DNA of 64,000 bases from Diatrype stigma. Its lineage: Eukaryota > Ascomycota > Sordariomycetes > Xylariales > Diatrypaceae. The first letter of the stretch is position 1. Each line of letters starts with the position of its first letter. Of this stretch, positions 1 through 10,359 are shown piece after piece. A program made the translations under genes and the position numbers. The notes below the pieces were generated by a model. That model had not been told where the DNA came from. It worked only from the letters and a program-made list of their open reading frames with translations, and did no database searches. Where the stretch lies: positions 247,815 through 311,814 of the forward strand of contig JAKJXP020000055.1 of NCBI GenBank assembly GCA_022225965.2, in the 5' to 3' direction.

Positions 1-476
1 GTGCCGCTTCGGTTTCGAAGTTGCTTGGTGGCATCGGTAAAACTCTGTGCGAAAGGAATGTGGATAACACAGAAGGCAACGTTGAGCGCAAAGTATGCGA
101 CGAGGAAAGTGAACTGGAATCTCGTAGGTAGCGTTCCGACGTTCATGGCCTTGCTCAACTGGAATTCTCGGTTGTGACGTTTGCTGAACAACGGAGCGTA
201 AAGGACATTCTTCTTCAACCACGAGAACTTGGCGGATGGTCTGGCGAAATACCGTTGCGTATCGTTGGTGAGGCACACAGCAGTCCGCACATACTGAATG
301 ATGAGGGTGGTGACACGCCATATGATGACCAGAATCGAGATGCCACCGCCAACAATCATGAGAAAATTAGAGAGGGACTCGTTTTCCATAGCCGGGGTCC
401 ATCCCGTAGCTTGTCCTTCACCGCTGTCCTGACCACCCCCATCTGCGCGTTGCAGAATTGCGTTGAGTGAAGACAT
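1..476 (-). CDS. Ferric reductase-like transmembrane protein, N-terminal part (cut by window edge)
   Basis: An open frame of 158 codons starts at the ATG whose complement lies at 474-476 and runs off the left edge with no stop, so the gene is partial. The protein begins MSSLNAILQRADGGGQDSGE. It has a hydrophobic segment at about residues 38-55 (FLMIVGGGISILVIIW) and a second at about 125-145 (FQFTFLVAYFALNVAFCVIH). Between them is a basic stretch with NVLYAPLFSKRHNREFQLS and NVGTLPTR. That block is typical of fungal FRE-family metalloreductases, which pass electrons from NADPH through FAD and haem across the plasma membrane to reduce Fe3+ or Cu2+ for uptake. The haem histidines and the FAD/NADPH domains would lie beyond the window. 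No intron is needed in the visible part. The family call is recognition of the block, not a search. Confidence 0.72.
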   Translation of the reverse strand, partial: MSSLNAILQRADGGGQDSGEGQATGWTPAMENESLSNFLMIVGGGISILVIIWRVTTLIIQYVRTAVCLTNDTQRYFARPSAKFSWLKKNVLYAPLFSKRHNREFQLSKAMNVGTLPTRFQFTFLVAYFALNVAFCVIHIPFAQSFTDATKQLRNRSG

Positions 477-3400
477 AATGGCGACGACGACACGGCGATA
501 TGCCGAGAGAATACTAAAACGTGGCCGGCAGGTTCGATCGGAGTCTAGATTTGTCTATCTAGACAATGGGACAATGGCCAATAGTTGGAATAACGGCTCT
601 TGTCTATCGTCAAAGAACGGATCGATTCACAACCAGGACATATAACAAAATAGATAGAACCGAGTAGTTATAAACAGACAGCCGACAGAGATCAACTTAG
701 TCAGCGAGGAGAAGAGTATGAGTTAGGTAACGAAGGGAACGGAACAGCCTGCTGCCAAGAGAAACCAAGACTGAAGGGAAGGGTTGGTGCTTGATGAGTG
801 TTTAGATCTCTCTACAACTCCAGTCAAGGGATGTAGGTTCGAGAAACGAGTCGGCACCGGCGAGGGTGAGATGGTCAGTAGTAATATGGCTATTTTCGTA
901 GGCCAGAAGAGGAAATCCCAAGTGGCGCAACTAGCGACAGCCAAATGGGGATGGAGGGGGGCCAGGTTCTCGACTCTGAAGGGAACTAGCGAGATGCCTC
1001 ACGATAAAGTGAAAGTGTTTTAGTACACCCCCAGGGAGGATAACGCGGCGGTTGAAGGGACTGTATGGAGGCGGCGTCCTAAACGAATGAAACAGAACGC
1101 GTACCCGAATTCGTGAGGAGGTGCGTGGGGTTGAGAGTTGAAAGGAGGGAAGGTGAGGTGGAAAGAGACTCTCAAAAGGGCAGCATGTAAGGCAGTTTGT
1201 ACGAGGAAAAAGGTTCCAGGCAGTTGGATAGCGGACGGGAGCCCCGGTCAGACCGGGCATCGGGGGCATGGGGGCATGCAGTAGGGGCAGGCGGTTCAGG
1301 TACAAGTGCTCCCTAGTCTAGAGCATACTGAGCATACAGGAGCATACATACTTCTCAGACATGGATGGCATGGGCATGAGAGGTAGCCTCTGGGCCTATG
1401 GCATGGGGAGGGTACGGAGGAGGCCCGCTGCATGAGATATAGGGGCTCCGCTTAATAGTGAGCGTCACCCTATTACGTAGCTTTTCTCCAATACACGCCC
1501 TCCCAGCCCTCATTTACTGCGTACTATACGTAGTACATAGTAGTAGTAGGTAGCCGGTTCGAAAGATCGCATTGGTTGATCAGCTACTATGGGACCTATG
1601 GTATACGCATTGCAGGTCTCTTCTTTTTTTTTTTTTTTTGCTTCTTCCAAGAATGGGGAAGCACTGACTTGCATACCGACCTCTATAAACACAAAGCGAT
1701 ATTCAAAAGATGCTCATTACTCAACTCTGCACAGATATAGTCGTTAGAGTCAAAAGAACAATTAGTCATTTGTATCCTACACGATACTCAAGATTCTAGC
1801 ATTTCAGCATGCTTTGTTAAACGATTGTGAAACCAAAAGATACCTGCATACAATTGCACAATGGGTTTGTGGTCGCAGTTCTTTTTCTTCAACCATTGGC
1901 TGCAATGCAACAGCATACTCCCTGGAGGTCCAGGGCTTGGTGCAGACCTGGAATGCCATTAAGCTGAATGTGGCCCGCCATCGCGGATCATCCCTGATAG
2001 ACCGGCAGTAAATCGGTCGTTCTTGGTTGTGATTCGTGGGTTTTCTTGTTCTCACTACTGAGATTCGTCGCTTCCACTCGATATACTACATGTAGTACAG
2101 TATGTACTTGAGTACTGACCAATTTGTGATAACCACCCGTGTTGAGTTCTAACGATGAGATCCAGTGTTTGTTTTGCCAAGCGCTTGTGATCTTCAACTG
2201 ACGCCATTGCCATTTCGATTGGGAAGCCACAGTTAACAGGATTTGATAAGATCAACAACTAGTCTAGCTGGTAGGCACGCTGGCACGCTATCACCATCTT
2301 TCATCACATAAATCTCAACCCTGCAGCTGCCCTGTCACCTATAGGTATCTAGATCTTTCAGTGCAAGTAAGAACCGTCCTTCAAGCCCAACGGGACCGAC
2401 CGATGCTGGATGGTAGGTGCCTACAAAGAAAGACTGGCATCTGAGGATCGTATACAAGGGCACTTGACTACCGTATGTACCTTGGCATACTTCGTATGCA
2501 CCTGGCGGTATGCAAGGTACAGAATTATGCATGTTCATCCTGCGGTTCTTACACGAAGAACTAGTCTAGCACATACCGGGCTACCAATGAGGATCGAAGC
2601 AGGGGCTTTGGCAGGCGGACCAGCTCGTCTGGGTAAGTTGTACTTCGTATTTCTTTTCATCTGGGCTGCTGGGCCACACTTGCACTGCACTAGAAGTTGA
2701 TACCCGAACCCTCTCCCGCATCCTACTTCCTTTCCGCTGCTCTGGGATTTTTCTAGTCTATAACATGGGTGGATAACATAGATGGTAAGATGGGAATGCT
2801 TAAATGCCTGTAGGTTTGATGATGGGCTTCTCCGTCTTGCTGGCTTCGTGAGTTCAGTCGAAGTTGTGGCTGGAGGGGCTCGAGCTATCAACCATCCTGC
2901 GATTCCTCACTGTCTGATATCTATACTTAATCGGCCGTTTACGCCCATGAGACCTCGTAAGAGACCTTCTAATCGTGGCTTCCTCATTCGCGAACATTCG
3001 CAGCGAGTCGTTGATCTTGAAACAGCCACCAGCAGGGATGTATTCCCAGGGTTGGCCTTGGACGACTGACTGCCCGATGCGATCCAGGGAGGGGAGTGGC
3101 TGATGGCCCCCCCCTCTTGCCCCTGTCACCCAAAGAACGACCAGAGCCAATCATCATTTGGCACCGCTCACAGGAAACGGGTTTCTGTAGAAATGGACCC
3201 GACGAGCCAAACCCCCCAAACCCCAGTGCCGGTCGTTCAGCCAGTAACGATCGCCCATTGCCAGGCCGCCCAGCATCAGTCCCCGGGATGGCGCAGTTTC
3301 ATAACGAAATGACGGCCAAGGACGGCGTTTACTTAACGCTGACTTACGCGGACCAGCATCCCAATACGGGATATGAGCCTAGGGTAATCGTCGCACCAGA

Positions 3401-6090
3401 TCTCTCTTAGCCTCTTTTTTGAATGGAAGAAGCCGAAGACTTTTTACGTACATATTTCTCTGCACATCTTTTTGTGCGAACAATCGTCATCGCATCACAT
3501 CGTTTCCTTCCTCGACCAGAAGCGAGGTGCAATGGTAGTGTATAGTAAGTATATACATAATATTCCCTTGAGCCTTGGCCTTTCTGTTTCAACGGTGAAT
3601 CACAGTCCTGTGGGCCACGCAGTCCCAACGGCCCAGCTCAGCGCATCAAGCCAAGCTTCAAACACCGTCACCGCCGCTAGCCAGCTGCTGAGGTGTAAAA
3701 GGCATGAATATATGAATAGATAAGTGAACCACTGATGATGTATCATATGAAGAACCATGAAGCATTGGCCAATATATCAAACGGCTTTTACATATGTCGA
3801 CGCCAATGCAACGTGACCAACTGACGACGTCGCGTCGTACGTAAGTAGAGCCACATGTCTCCCGACTTCTTATTGGACTTGAGGGTAAAGGCACCTACTG
3901 CGATCGTGCCTGGGTTGAATAAAGTAAGCAGCCCTCCGATGGAAGAAAGGCCGCCTCATCATTCATGTACGAAGTATGCAGAAGCAGGCTTATCTTGGGT
4001 CTACTATGTAAGACATCTAATGTCTAGTTATAGCCCTATTGGTAGGCTCGTTTCGAGCTTTTGCTAACAGTCTGCATCGATCTCCACACACGCGCGCCTT
4101 ACAGCTGCTATATACATAGTAGTCGACGACGCACAGTATCTTCATAGGTGAGAAGGTAAATTTTATAGGGGGGCTATCAGGCTGAAGGACGAAGAGAAGA
4201 AAGAACTACTTGAATATGTATGTTCGCAAAGTCGCACTGCTCGAATGTTCAACTCCCTACCTACCTCCCTACCTACCTACCTACCTACCTAAATATGCAG
4301 CTTCGTAACTCATCAGACTGGTTATGCTACCTTGGAACATACAAAGCATGATGCTACCTTCCATCTCGGACGAATCCGATCTGATCTGAGCTACCTACTT
4401 TGGTTCTTCACGTTTGCGAGAGTCTCAGCTCAGTTCCGTACCTGCATTCCCCATATGATGACGATGAATTGGTTGGATACATAGATCGGTTAACCATAAA
4501 CCGACGAAGAACCCCCTGTATGCTTGGACGAACTCACTGCGCGATGTGATTAGATAGATAACCTCTGCGGCTCAGCTCAGAGACGCCGCTCGGTCCCATC
4601 CTCTGCCACCACGACGAACTTCGGGAACCTGCCCCGCCAGTGCTTAGGTATATTTGCTATGGCCCTACACCAATAAGTTCATCAGCCCATATTTCAGACT
4701 CTCGGGCCCAGATAGTGGGGGCGGGACAGACCCGTTATATCGTACGGCCATGTGTTCTCGTGGTGATAATTCAACAATTAATTAATAGGCGATGCCTTGT
4801 GGGCCGGACGAGGTCTCCTCATCGCTGAGGCACCCGTCAATTAATCTTTATGACACATAGTCTAACTACTAACTAACTTATATAGTAGATAAGGTGCAAG
4901 GGGGGCGTGCGTTTAATGAGCCATCGCGAACTCCATCTCTCTGTCTCTCTGCACCAGCGCATCTCGGGGAAGAGGAGGGTTGCATTGCTGAACGGACTAC
5001 CGTTCGGGTTGGTGAGATTCATATATAGTCCTTACTAAAAAGGCAGCAGAGGCAGGATTAGGATGAAGACAAGCCTTTGGTGGCTAATTAGAGAGTCGTC
5101 GATATCAACGCCAGTAATCCCACAGTCCCATCAGCCACCACCAATTTTTGACATATGCAGATAATACATAAGCACCTATTGCTACTATAAGTGAATACAA
5201 CCACGGGACCGACGTCGTTCAACCGCCGGTGTTGGATCTTGGATCTTTTTTTTTTTCTTTTTTTCTTCTTCCTCCCCTTCTTCTTCAACGAGAACGGCCC
5301 TTGCCGACTTGCCGGATCTGGGATTTAGAACGTTTCACACGCCTGCCCTCCCCCGGATACAACTGACCAATGTCATGACAACGTCGAATCGCGTCGTAGC
5401 CCTTTTGCCCTTTGTCAGCAAGAATCAATATGCCTTCCAAAATCCCGGTGTGGATCTTTTCCTTCCTACCCTGTAACCTGGTCAACCTCTGTAACATTCG
5501 GTCAGATAAGCAGGTAAGTCAATATACCCCGTTGTAGCACGTTTTCCTGCTGGTTTCATAAAGGGAGGGGGGCGAAGGAGATATAGGTGGGAATCGTGTG
5601 TTGTTATTTTTGTACATGCTCGAACGTTGAGGATGCTACTCTGTAATGTCATGGGAATGGTACAGCCTGGCTGGCTGGCTTGTTCCGTATCCGCGACGCT
5701 AGAATCTCCCCTTCCCCAGAGGCTAAGCTTCGAAAATCGAAACACAAACCACTGATCTTCGATCGTAAACCGTTGTCGTCACGTTACGAACATGTCAATA
5801 CTTCATGCATGCCTGATGCTCACACATCCATGAAGCGATCATGATACCGAAAAGAAGAACAAAACCCCCCAGACGGTGATCCATTAGCTGCCAAAGCTTA
5901 GCTCGTATGCAGTTACTATATGTGGTTCTAGTTACACAAACAACACACAACATGTTATACTACCCAGGTAGTAAGTAGTTCCCAGTGGCCAATCTCCTCC
6001 TATGCGGTAGCTAGCTGGGATCCTCGCTCCCACGCGCTTGGTATACGTACGCTTTGGGACTATGGCACGGGCTTTGCTTGCTTGACCCCA
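477..6090. other. 5.6-kb gene-free stretch
   Basis: No open frame here resembles a known family or shows convincing exon structure. The longest (931-1305 minus, 124 codons) is rich in Pro, Ser and Arg and looks like chance. The stretch holds the upstream region of the ferric reductase-like gene, a run of 16 T at 1624-1639, a CCTA microsatellite at about 4254-4291 and a T-rich tract near 5246-5285. Part of it may be a long leader or an unannotated noncoding transcript, but nothing in the sequence proves it. Confidence 0.6.
4254..4291. repeat. CCTA tetranucleotide microsatellite
   Basis: About nine imperfect copies of CCTA (ccctacctacctccctacct and continuing) lie in gene-free DNA. Short CTAC/GTAG runs are scattered throughout the intergenic parts of this window. 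Confidence 0.85.
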
Positions 6091-9021
6091 TCACATGCAA
6101 AGCTCGTCGTCGCTGGAGACATCGCCATGCACGCTGCTGTCCCGACGCCTCTTCCTGGCGGCGGCTGAGACGAGGAGGAGTCTCCCGGACCCAGGCCGTA
6201 GTGGTCGTGGTCTCCTCCTCTTGCACCCTACACGGTCCCGGCTTTGGTCCCAGTCCCGGCCGATATTCTCCTTGTCCCCCCCTCCTTCCTCCTGGCCGAG
6301 CTCGTCATCCTCATTGTCGTCATCGTCGTCGTCATCGTCCTCGCAGTCGTAGTTGTAGCTGTCGTCGTAGTCGTAAAGGTGACCTGTCCCGAGTTTAGGG
6401 TTCGAAAATGCGTGTCTGAGAGGAGGTCGGAGGAGGGAGTGGACAGGGCGTGGTGGCGTTGATAGTGATGGTGATGGTGACGGTGATGTTAATGGCGTTT
6501 CCTTCGTCGTGGCTGCTGTTGTTGTGGTGGCGGCTGTTGCTGCTCCCTTCATCACCCGTGCGTAGGACGAGCGCCTGCTGCTGCGCCTGAGGCAATCGCC
6601 GCGGTGAGCTCCGCGCGAAGCTTCACCCATGTGGTCATTGGCAGCCCCTGAGCTCTTTCTTGTGCGTTGGTGGTGGTAGCGATTGCTCTCGCCCTCGCTC
6701 TCGCTCTCGCGCACGTCTCTAGCGACAGGGGAGTGACGAATCGGCGGCCGAGTAGTCGCTGCGCTGTTCAGGCTATTTGCCGAAGAGGAGCGAAGAAGGC
6801 GTCGCTGTCTGTTGTTGTTGGCGCGCTGCTTTACGGGGCTGACGGTCACCCACTCGCCTATGGTGGCATCCCACCGGTAGCCCGCGAAGAGGGATCGCTC
6901 CGCCGCCGCTGCCGCCGCGTGAGGCTCGTCTTTGTGGTTGCTGTAGTGGTGGCGAGGGCGGTGGCGCTGTTGACCATTTTCCACATCATCGATCCTGCCG
7001 CTGCCGTCGGAGGATGAGGCCAAGAGGGTGAGCTTCTCAGCGTAGATCAGGTCACGGACGTTGTGGGTCTGCTGGGCCAGCGTGAACGCCGATGCCGCTT
7101 TCATCCTGTCCAGGATGCCGGCTTCGAGGCCGAGCGCCCCCAGCTGCTGCTGAAACAGGCTCTCCAAGCAATCGTGAGAGGGTAGGGACAGCCCTCTGGC
7201 GCAGCTCCGGGCGGTGGAGGCTATCAAGGAGATCATGGCGTTGTACTGTCGTTGTGCTCGGTCTCCTTTGGTAGATATTGCACCAGCAGTAGTATTAGTA
7301 GTAGTGCTATGTTCCATATAGGACCTATTTATATGTTCGATGTTTTCCTTGACGGTGCACCTAGCCTTCTCATTTCGATTTCCGGTCGAGGAGAGGAAGA
7401 GCGCTAGATGTAGCAAGCGAGTCCCAACGCTGGCCTGGACCCGATTAGAAGCGGCAACTTCGGCTAGGGAGGATTGGAGAATGTACTGAAGCCTTTTGCC
7501 AATCTGCCGTACTTTAGCTGTATTTATTTCTGAGAGGCGTGACGACCCTATCTCATTTTCGCCCAGTGAACTCATCGCTGTCACGGTTGCGAGAGCACTC
7601 ACTAGGGCTTGCTGAGTAGCCGTTGACACCTCCCTCTCCGCCTGGGGCTGCTCGTTGCGTCCGTTCGGTCTTCGTTTCCGTGTGCTCAGCAGTGATATGG
7701 CTTTTATCATAAAATCGGTAGCCTCGCCGGCGGCCTCTGCTTTCGAGATGTTCCGTACGGCTAAGCCCCATACGCGCTCGAATTCTCGTGTGCCGAGCCA
7801 GTCCCGCGGTAGGCTACCGTTGGATAGCAGGAGCGTGTTCTGCCGTAAAAGATAGGGCGTGCAGCCGATTTTAGTGGCGAAGTACCAGAGCGCCGAGAGC
7901 GGCTGCATGGGCGGAAGCTCGGAAAACGAAGTGTCTGGTGACTGCGGATAGGGATATTGGCGTTGGGTCATTGCCTCGACGAGTTCTTCCGCTTCTGAGT
8001 GGGCGTTCATAACCATGCAAAGGTCAACGAGGAGCCCCAAGAAAGCGTCGTCAAAAAGACCATCGGAGATAGCCTCCTTGACCGCTCGAAGCCCATCTGC
8101 TCGAACGACGACTTTCAGATGTCTCCATCCCTGGACCGGCCCTAACGATTCCAACTCGTTGTAGATCTGCACAGACGTATCTACGGATTCCAACGCAGAG
8201 AATGTCCCGTTCTCCTCTGCCTCGCTCTTCTCCCAGGCCTCGAGATCCAAGATATACTCGGGGACTTTCCTTAAGCACATATCCAAGAACGACCTGGGCC
8301 CTCGTTTCTCCCCCGCGTCCGCATTCTCATTCGCATTCGTAGCAGTCAAGAGGGCCTCGAGGCTCCGATAGATCGCCTCATAATCACTATGCCTGCTAGG
8401 GGGCATCTCTGGCTTCAACGCGGCCAGGCGTTCGTCCAGCTTCTTCTGGGGTAGTGTCGGCTTTCTCCGTATCTTCGCGTCGCCGGGCTGTGAAATAACC
8501 TGAAGAGCCTGTTTCGTCTCTCCGCGGGAGGCAGCATCCTGCGGTGGCGACGACACGATATGGCCTCGCGCACGGCGTAGCAGCGGAGTAGATGCGACAA
8601 TCTCCCCCTGGAGTCTTGCCGCGCCCCCGCTCTGCCGCGAACACTCGGAACCGGAAGCGGAACCGGACCGTTGCTTCTGCGATGCAGATGTCTGGGAGCG
8701 CTTCTGTGAATACGTGCGATGGAGCTTCGCCTTCTTGGACGGCAGTAGCCAGTCGCATTCGCTGCTCTGTCGCTTGGCACCCGTCCTATTATCGGAAGTC
8801 ACCTGGCCCGGGTCAAGAGGCCTCGATAGTGATATTGCAGCATCTTTTCTCAGAGAAGCGATGCGAGAGACCAGCGGGCGAAGCAAGCGATGGCATCGGG
8901 CAGCTGTCCATGGTTGAGGAATTTCCCCGGATCTAGCCAGCTTGGGAGCTAGAGGCCGTGATCTGAAAGGGGTCCCCAAACCGTCCTTTACGGACATGTT
9001 GATAATGCTGTAGATATCCAA
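6091..9021 (-). CDS. Uncharacterised large fungal protein, probably nuclear
   Basis: A single uninterrupted frame of 976 codons; I do not recognise a named family. The start may be Met1 or Met9 (MSVKDGLGTPFRSRPLAP follows Met9). The N-terminus is basic, with the motif WTAARCHRLLRPLVSRIASL near residues 38-57 and several KKAK/RKR patches that could be nuclear localisation signals. Residues about 200-680 are predicted mainly helical and of normal composition, so probably folded. A short motif AGYRWDATIGEWVTVSPV near residue 735 resembles a conserved block in fungal hypothetical proteins. The last 250 residues are low complexity: Ser/Arg runs, an Ala-Thr tract, then an acidic run (CEDDDDDDDDNEDDELGQEE) followed by DKENIG and an Arg-rich end. 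The acidic and basic runs suggest a chromatin or nuclear scaffold role, but that is inference. Neighbours are unrelated genes. Confidence 0.8.
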   Translation of the reverse strand: MDIYSIINMSVKDGLGTPFRSRPLAPKLARSGEIPQPWTAARCHRLLRPLVSRIASLRKDAAISLSRPLDPGQVTSDNRTGAKRQSSECDWLLPSKKAKLHRTYSQKRSQTSASQKQRSGSASGSECSRQSGGAARLQGEIVASTPLLRRARGHIVSSPPQDAASRGETKQALQVISQPGDAKIRRKPTLPQKKLDERLAALKPEMPPSRHSDYEAIYRSLEALLTATNANENADAGEKRGPRSFLDMCLRKVPEYILDLEAWEKSEAEENGTFSALESVDTSVQIYNELESLGPVQGWRHLKVVVRADGLRAVKEAISDGLFDDAFLGLLVDLCMVMNAHSEAEELVEAMTQRQYPYPQSPDTSFSELPPMQPLSALWYFATKIGCTPYLLRQNTLLLSNGSLPRDWLGTREFERVWGLAVRNISKAEAAGEATDFMIKAISLLSTRKRRPNGRNEQPQAEREVSTATQQALVSALATVTAMSSLGENEIGSSRLSEINTAKVRQIGKRLQYILQSSLAEVAASNRVQASVGTRLLHLALFLSSTGNRNEKARCTVKENIEHINRSYMEHSTTTNTTAGAISTKGDRAQRQYNAMISLIASTARSCARGLSLPSHDCLESLFQQQLGALGLEAGILDRMKAASAFTLAQQTHNVRDLIYAEKLTLLASSSDGSGRIDDVENGQQRHRPRHHYSNHKDEPHAAAAAAERSLFAGYRWDATIGEWVTVSPVKQRANNNRQRRLLRSSSANSLNSAATTRPPIRHSPVARDVRESESEGESNRYHHQRTRKSSGAANDHMGEASRGAHRGDCLRRSSRRSSYARVMKGAATAATTTTAATTKETPLTSPSPSPSLSTPPRPVHSLLRPPLRHAFSNPKLGTGHLYDYDDSYNYDCEDDDDDDDDNEDDELGQEEGGGDKENIGRDWDQSRDRVGCKRRRPRPLRPGSGRLLLVSAAARKRRRDSSVHGDVSSDDELCM

Positions 9022-9873
9022 ACTGCACCCGGTCGGTGGTAGAGTATATGCATCGAGCTACAAAGCGGCCTAGTCCAAGGTAAGAGATGCTCGCTATTCA
9101 GGGGTAAGACGATCAAAGCAGCTAGCTAGTTAGCTATAACCAGATATAAGCTGATGTTTGCTTGCTATTGATATAGGCTGATAGGATAAAAGACATGAGG
9201 GAAGAATCCAAGAACAGAACGATGACTTATACGGATGCTAGCAATGCATTCCAAAATGTATGTCAAGTAGGCAGCATGATGCTGCTGGTATGTGTTGTTG
9301 TTGTTTGCACATGAAGCCGATGATACGTATCACAGCCTTTGATATTATTGTTTACATGATTGCCTTATGTGGTATGGCGTATCTTTATAGTACGTGCATA
9401 TGCTGTTATCAAGCTACATGTAGGTATTGCATGCCCATCAATTTATCGACTGTCTAGGATGGGTTCCTACTAGGATTTCCCTAATACACACAGATTGTAT
9501 CTGAGAAGAAACTATGGCCGAGTTTATTCAGTCAGCTTAACAGACAGCACAAGCTTTTGTCATCTGAAGTTCGTCAGGGTATACTTTCGACGTGCATAGG
9601 TACCATTCCTGTGACGTCAACCTTTGGACCCCTTAATGGGTTCGATGCAATAGGTGCATATCTACCTGTATGTATGAGGAAACGCGTTGATAACGGTGTC
9701 GCGTTAATCACCTAGAGGAGCTGGCGACCCACTAGTCACAAGCTTGTGGGCTGCATCTGTACATACAAGTACGTAGGTGGGATGGGGGATGGCACTCTTG
9801 GAGTCTTGGCACTGATGGAGGGGATGGTGAGGTCACTAACGGTGCCGCTAAGGTAAAATTTGTAGCATTACCA

Positions 9874-9908
9874 GACAGCCCAGCAGCCCAGCAGCCCAGC
9901 AGCCCAGG
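9874..9908. repeat. 9-bp tandem repeat (cagcccagc units)
   Basis: About four tandem copies of a cagcccagc unit lie about 450 bp upstream of the CLU1 start. Confidence 0.85.
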
Positions 9909-10237
9909 TACTACGTAGGTAGTAGCTAAAGTACATACATACTGATTAGCTCCGTGCCACCGATTGCCCGACGGCGAACCGGAAACAGCCGGCATCGACA
10001 TGAGAAAAAAAAAGTTTAGCACCAAATATTTGAATTTGTGTGTTTTCTTCATATCATATCGTGAGTTGAAGGAGAGAAGAGAACTGCAAGTTTGGTATAG
10101 ACGCTTCCTTTCTCTTGGCAAGAGCTCTAGATTTTGCTCTTCCCTCTTTACTACTCATGTAAAAATATCTCTTTCGGCCTTATTCCCACCCCAATTGGCA
10201 CTTTGCTCCTGGCCGCTATCTCGTATACATACTTTTG

Positions 10238-10245
10238 TATAAATA
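10238..10245 (+). promoter_or_regulatory. TATA-like box of CLU1
   Basis: TATAAATA lies 115 bp upstream of the CLU1 ATG at 10360. The spacing fits a fungal core promoter with a short CT-rich leader (tttattctatccgtgcacc and continuing). Functional assignment is inference. Confidence 0.4.
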
Positions 10246-10359
10246 GCTAGAGGTTAATCCCCGGAGGGTTGAGCCTTTATTCTATCCGTGCACCACATCA
10301 CCACTCTTTTTTCCCACCTCCATACCCCTCTTCACTTGCGAATCAGATACGGCTGCATA

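Larger units (their letters stand above)
9022..10359. other. Intergenic promoter region shared by the uncharacterised gene and CLU1
   Basis: The two flanking genes diverge from this 1.3-kb stretch, so it must contain both promoters. It holds the 9-bp repeat at 9874-9908 and a TATA-like box before CLU1. The small open frames (for example 9964-10242) have no recognisable product. Confidence 0.7.

Noticed and set aside
931..1305. 124-codon frame on the minus strand as a gene
   Set aside because: Pro/Ser/Arg-rich text without domain, intron signals or leader; likely chance in a gene-free stretch.
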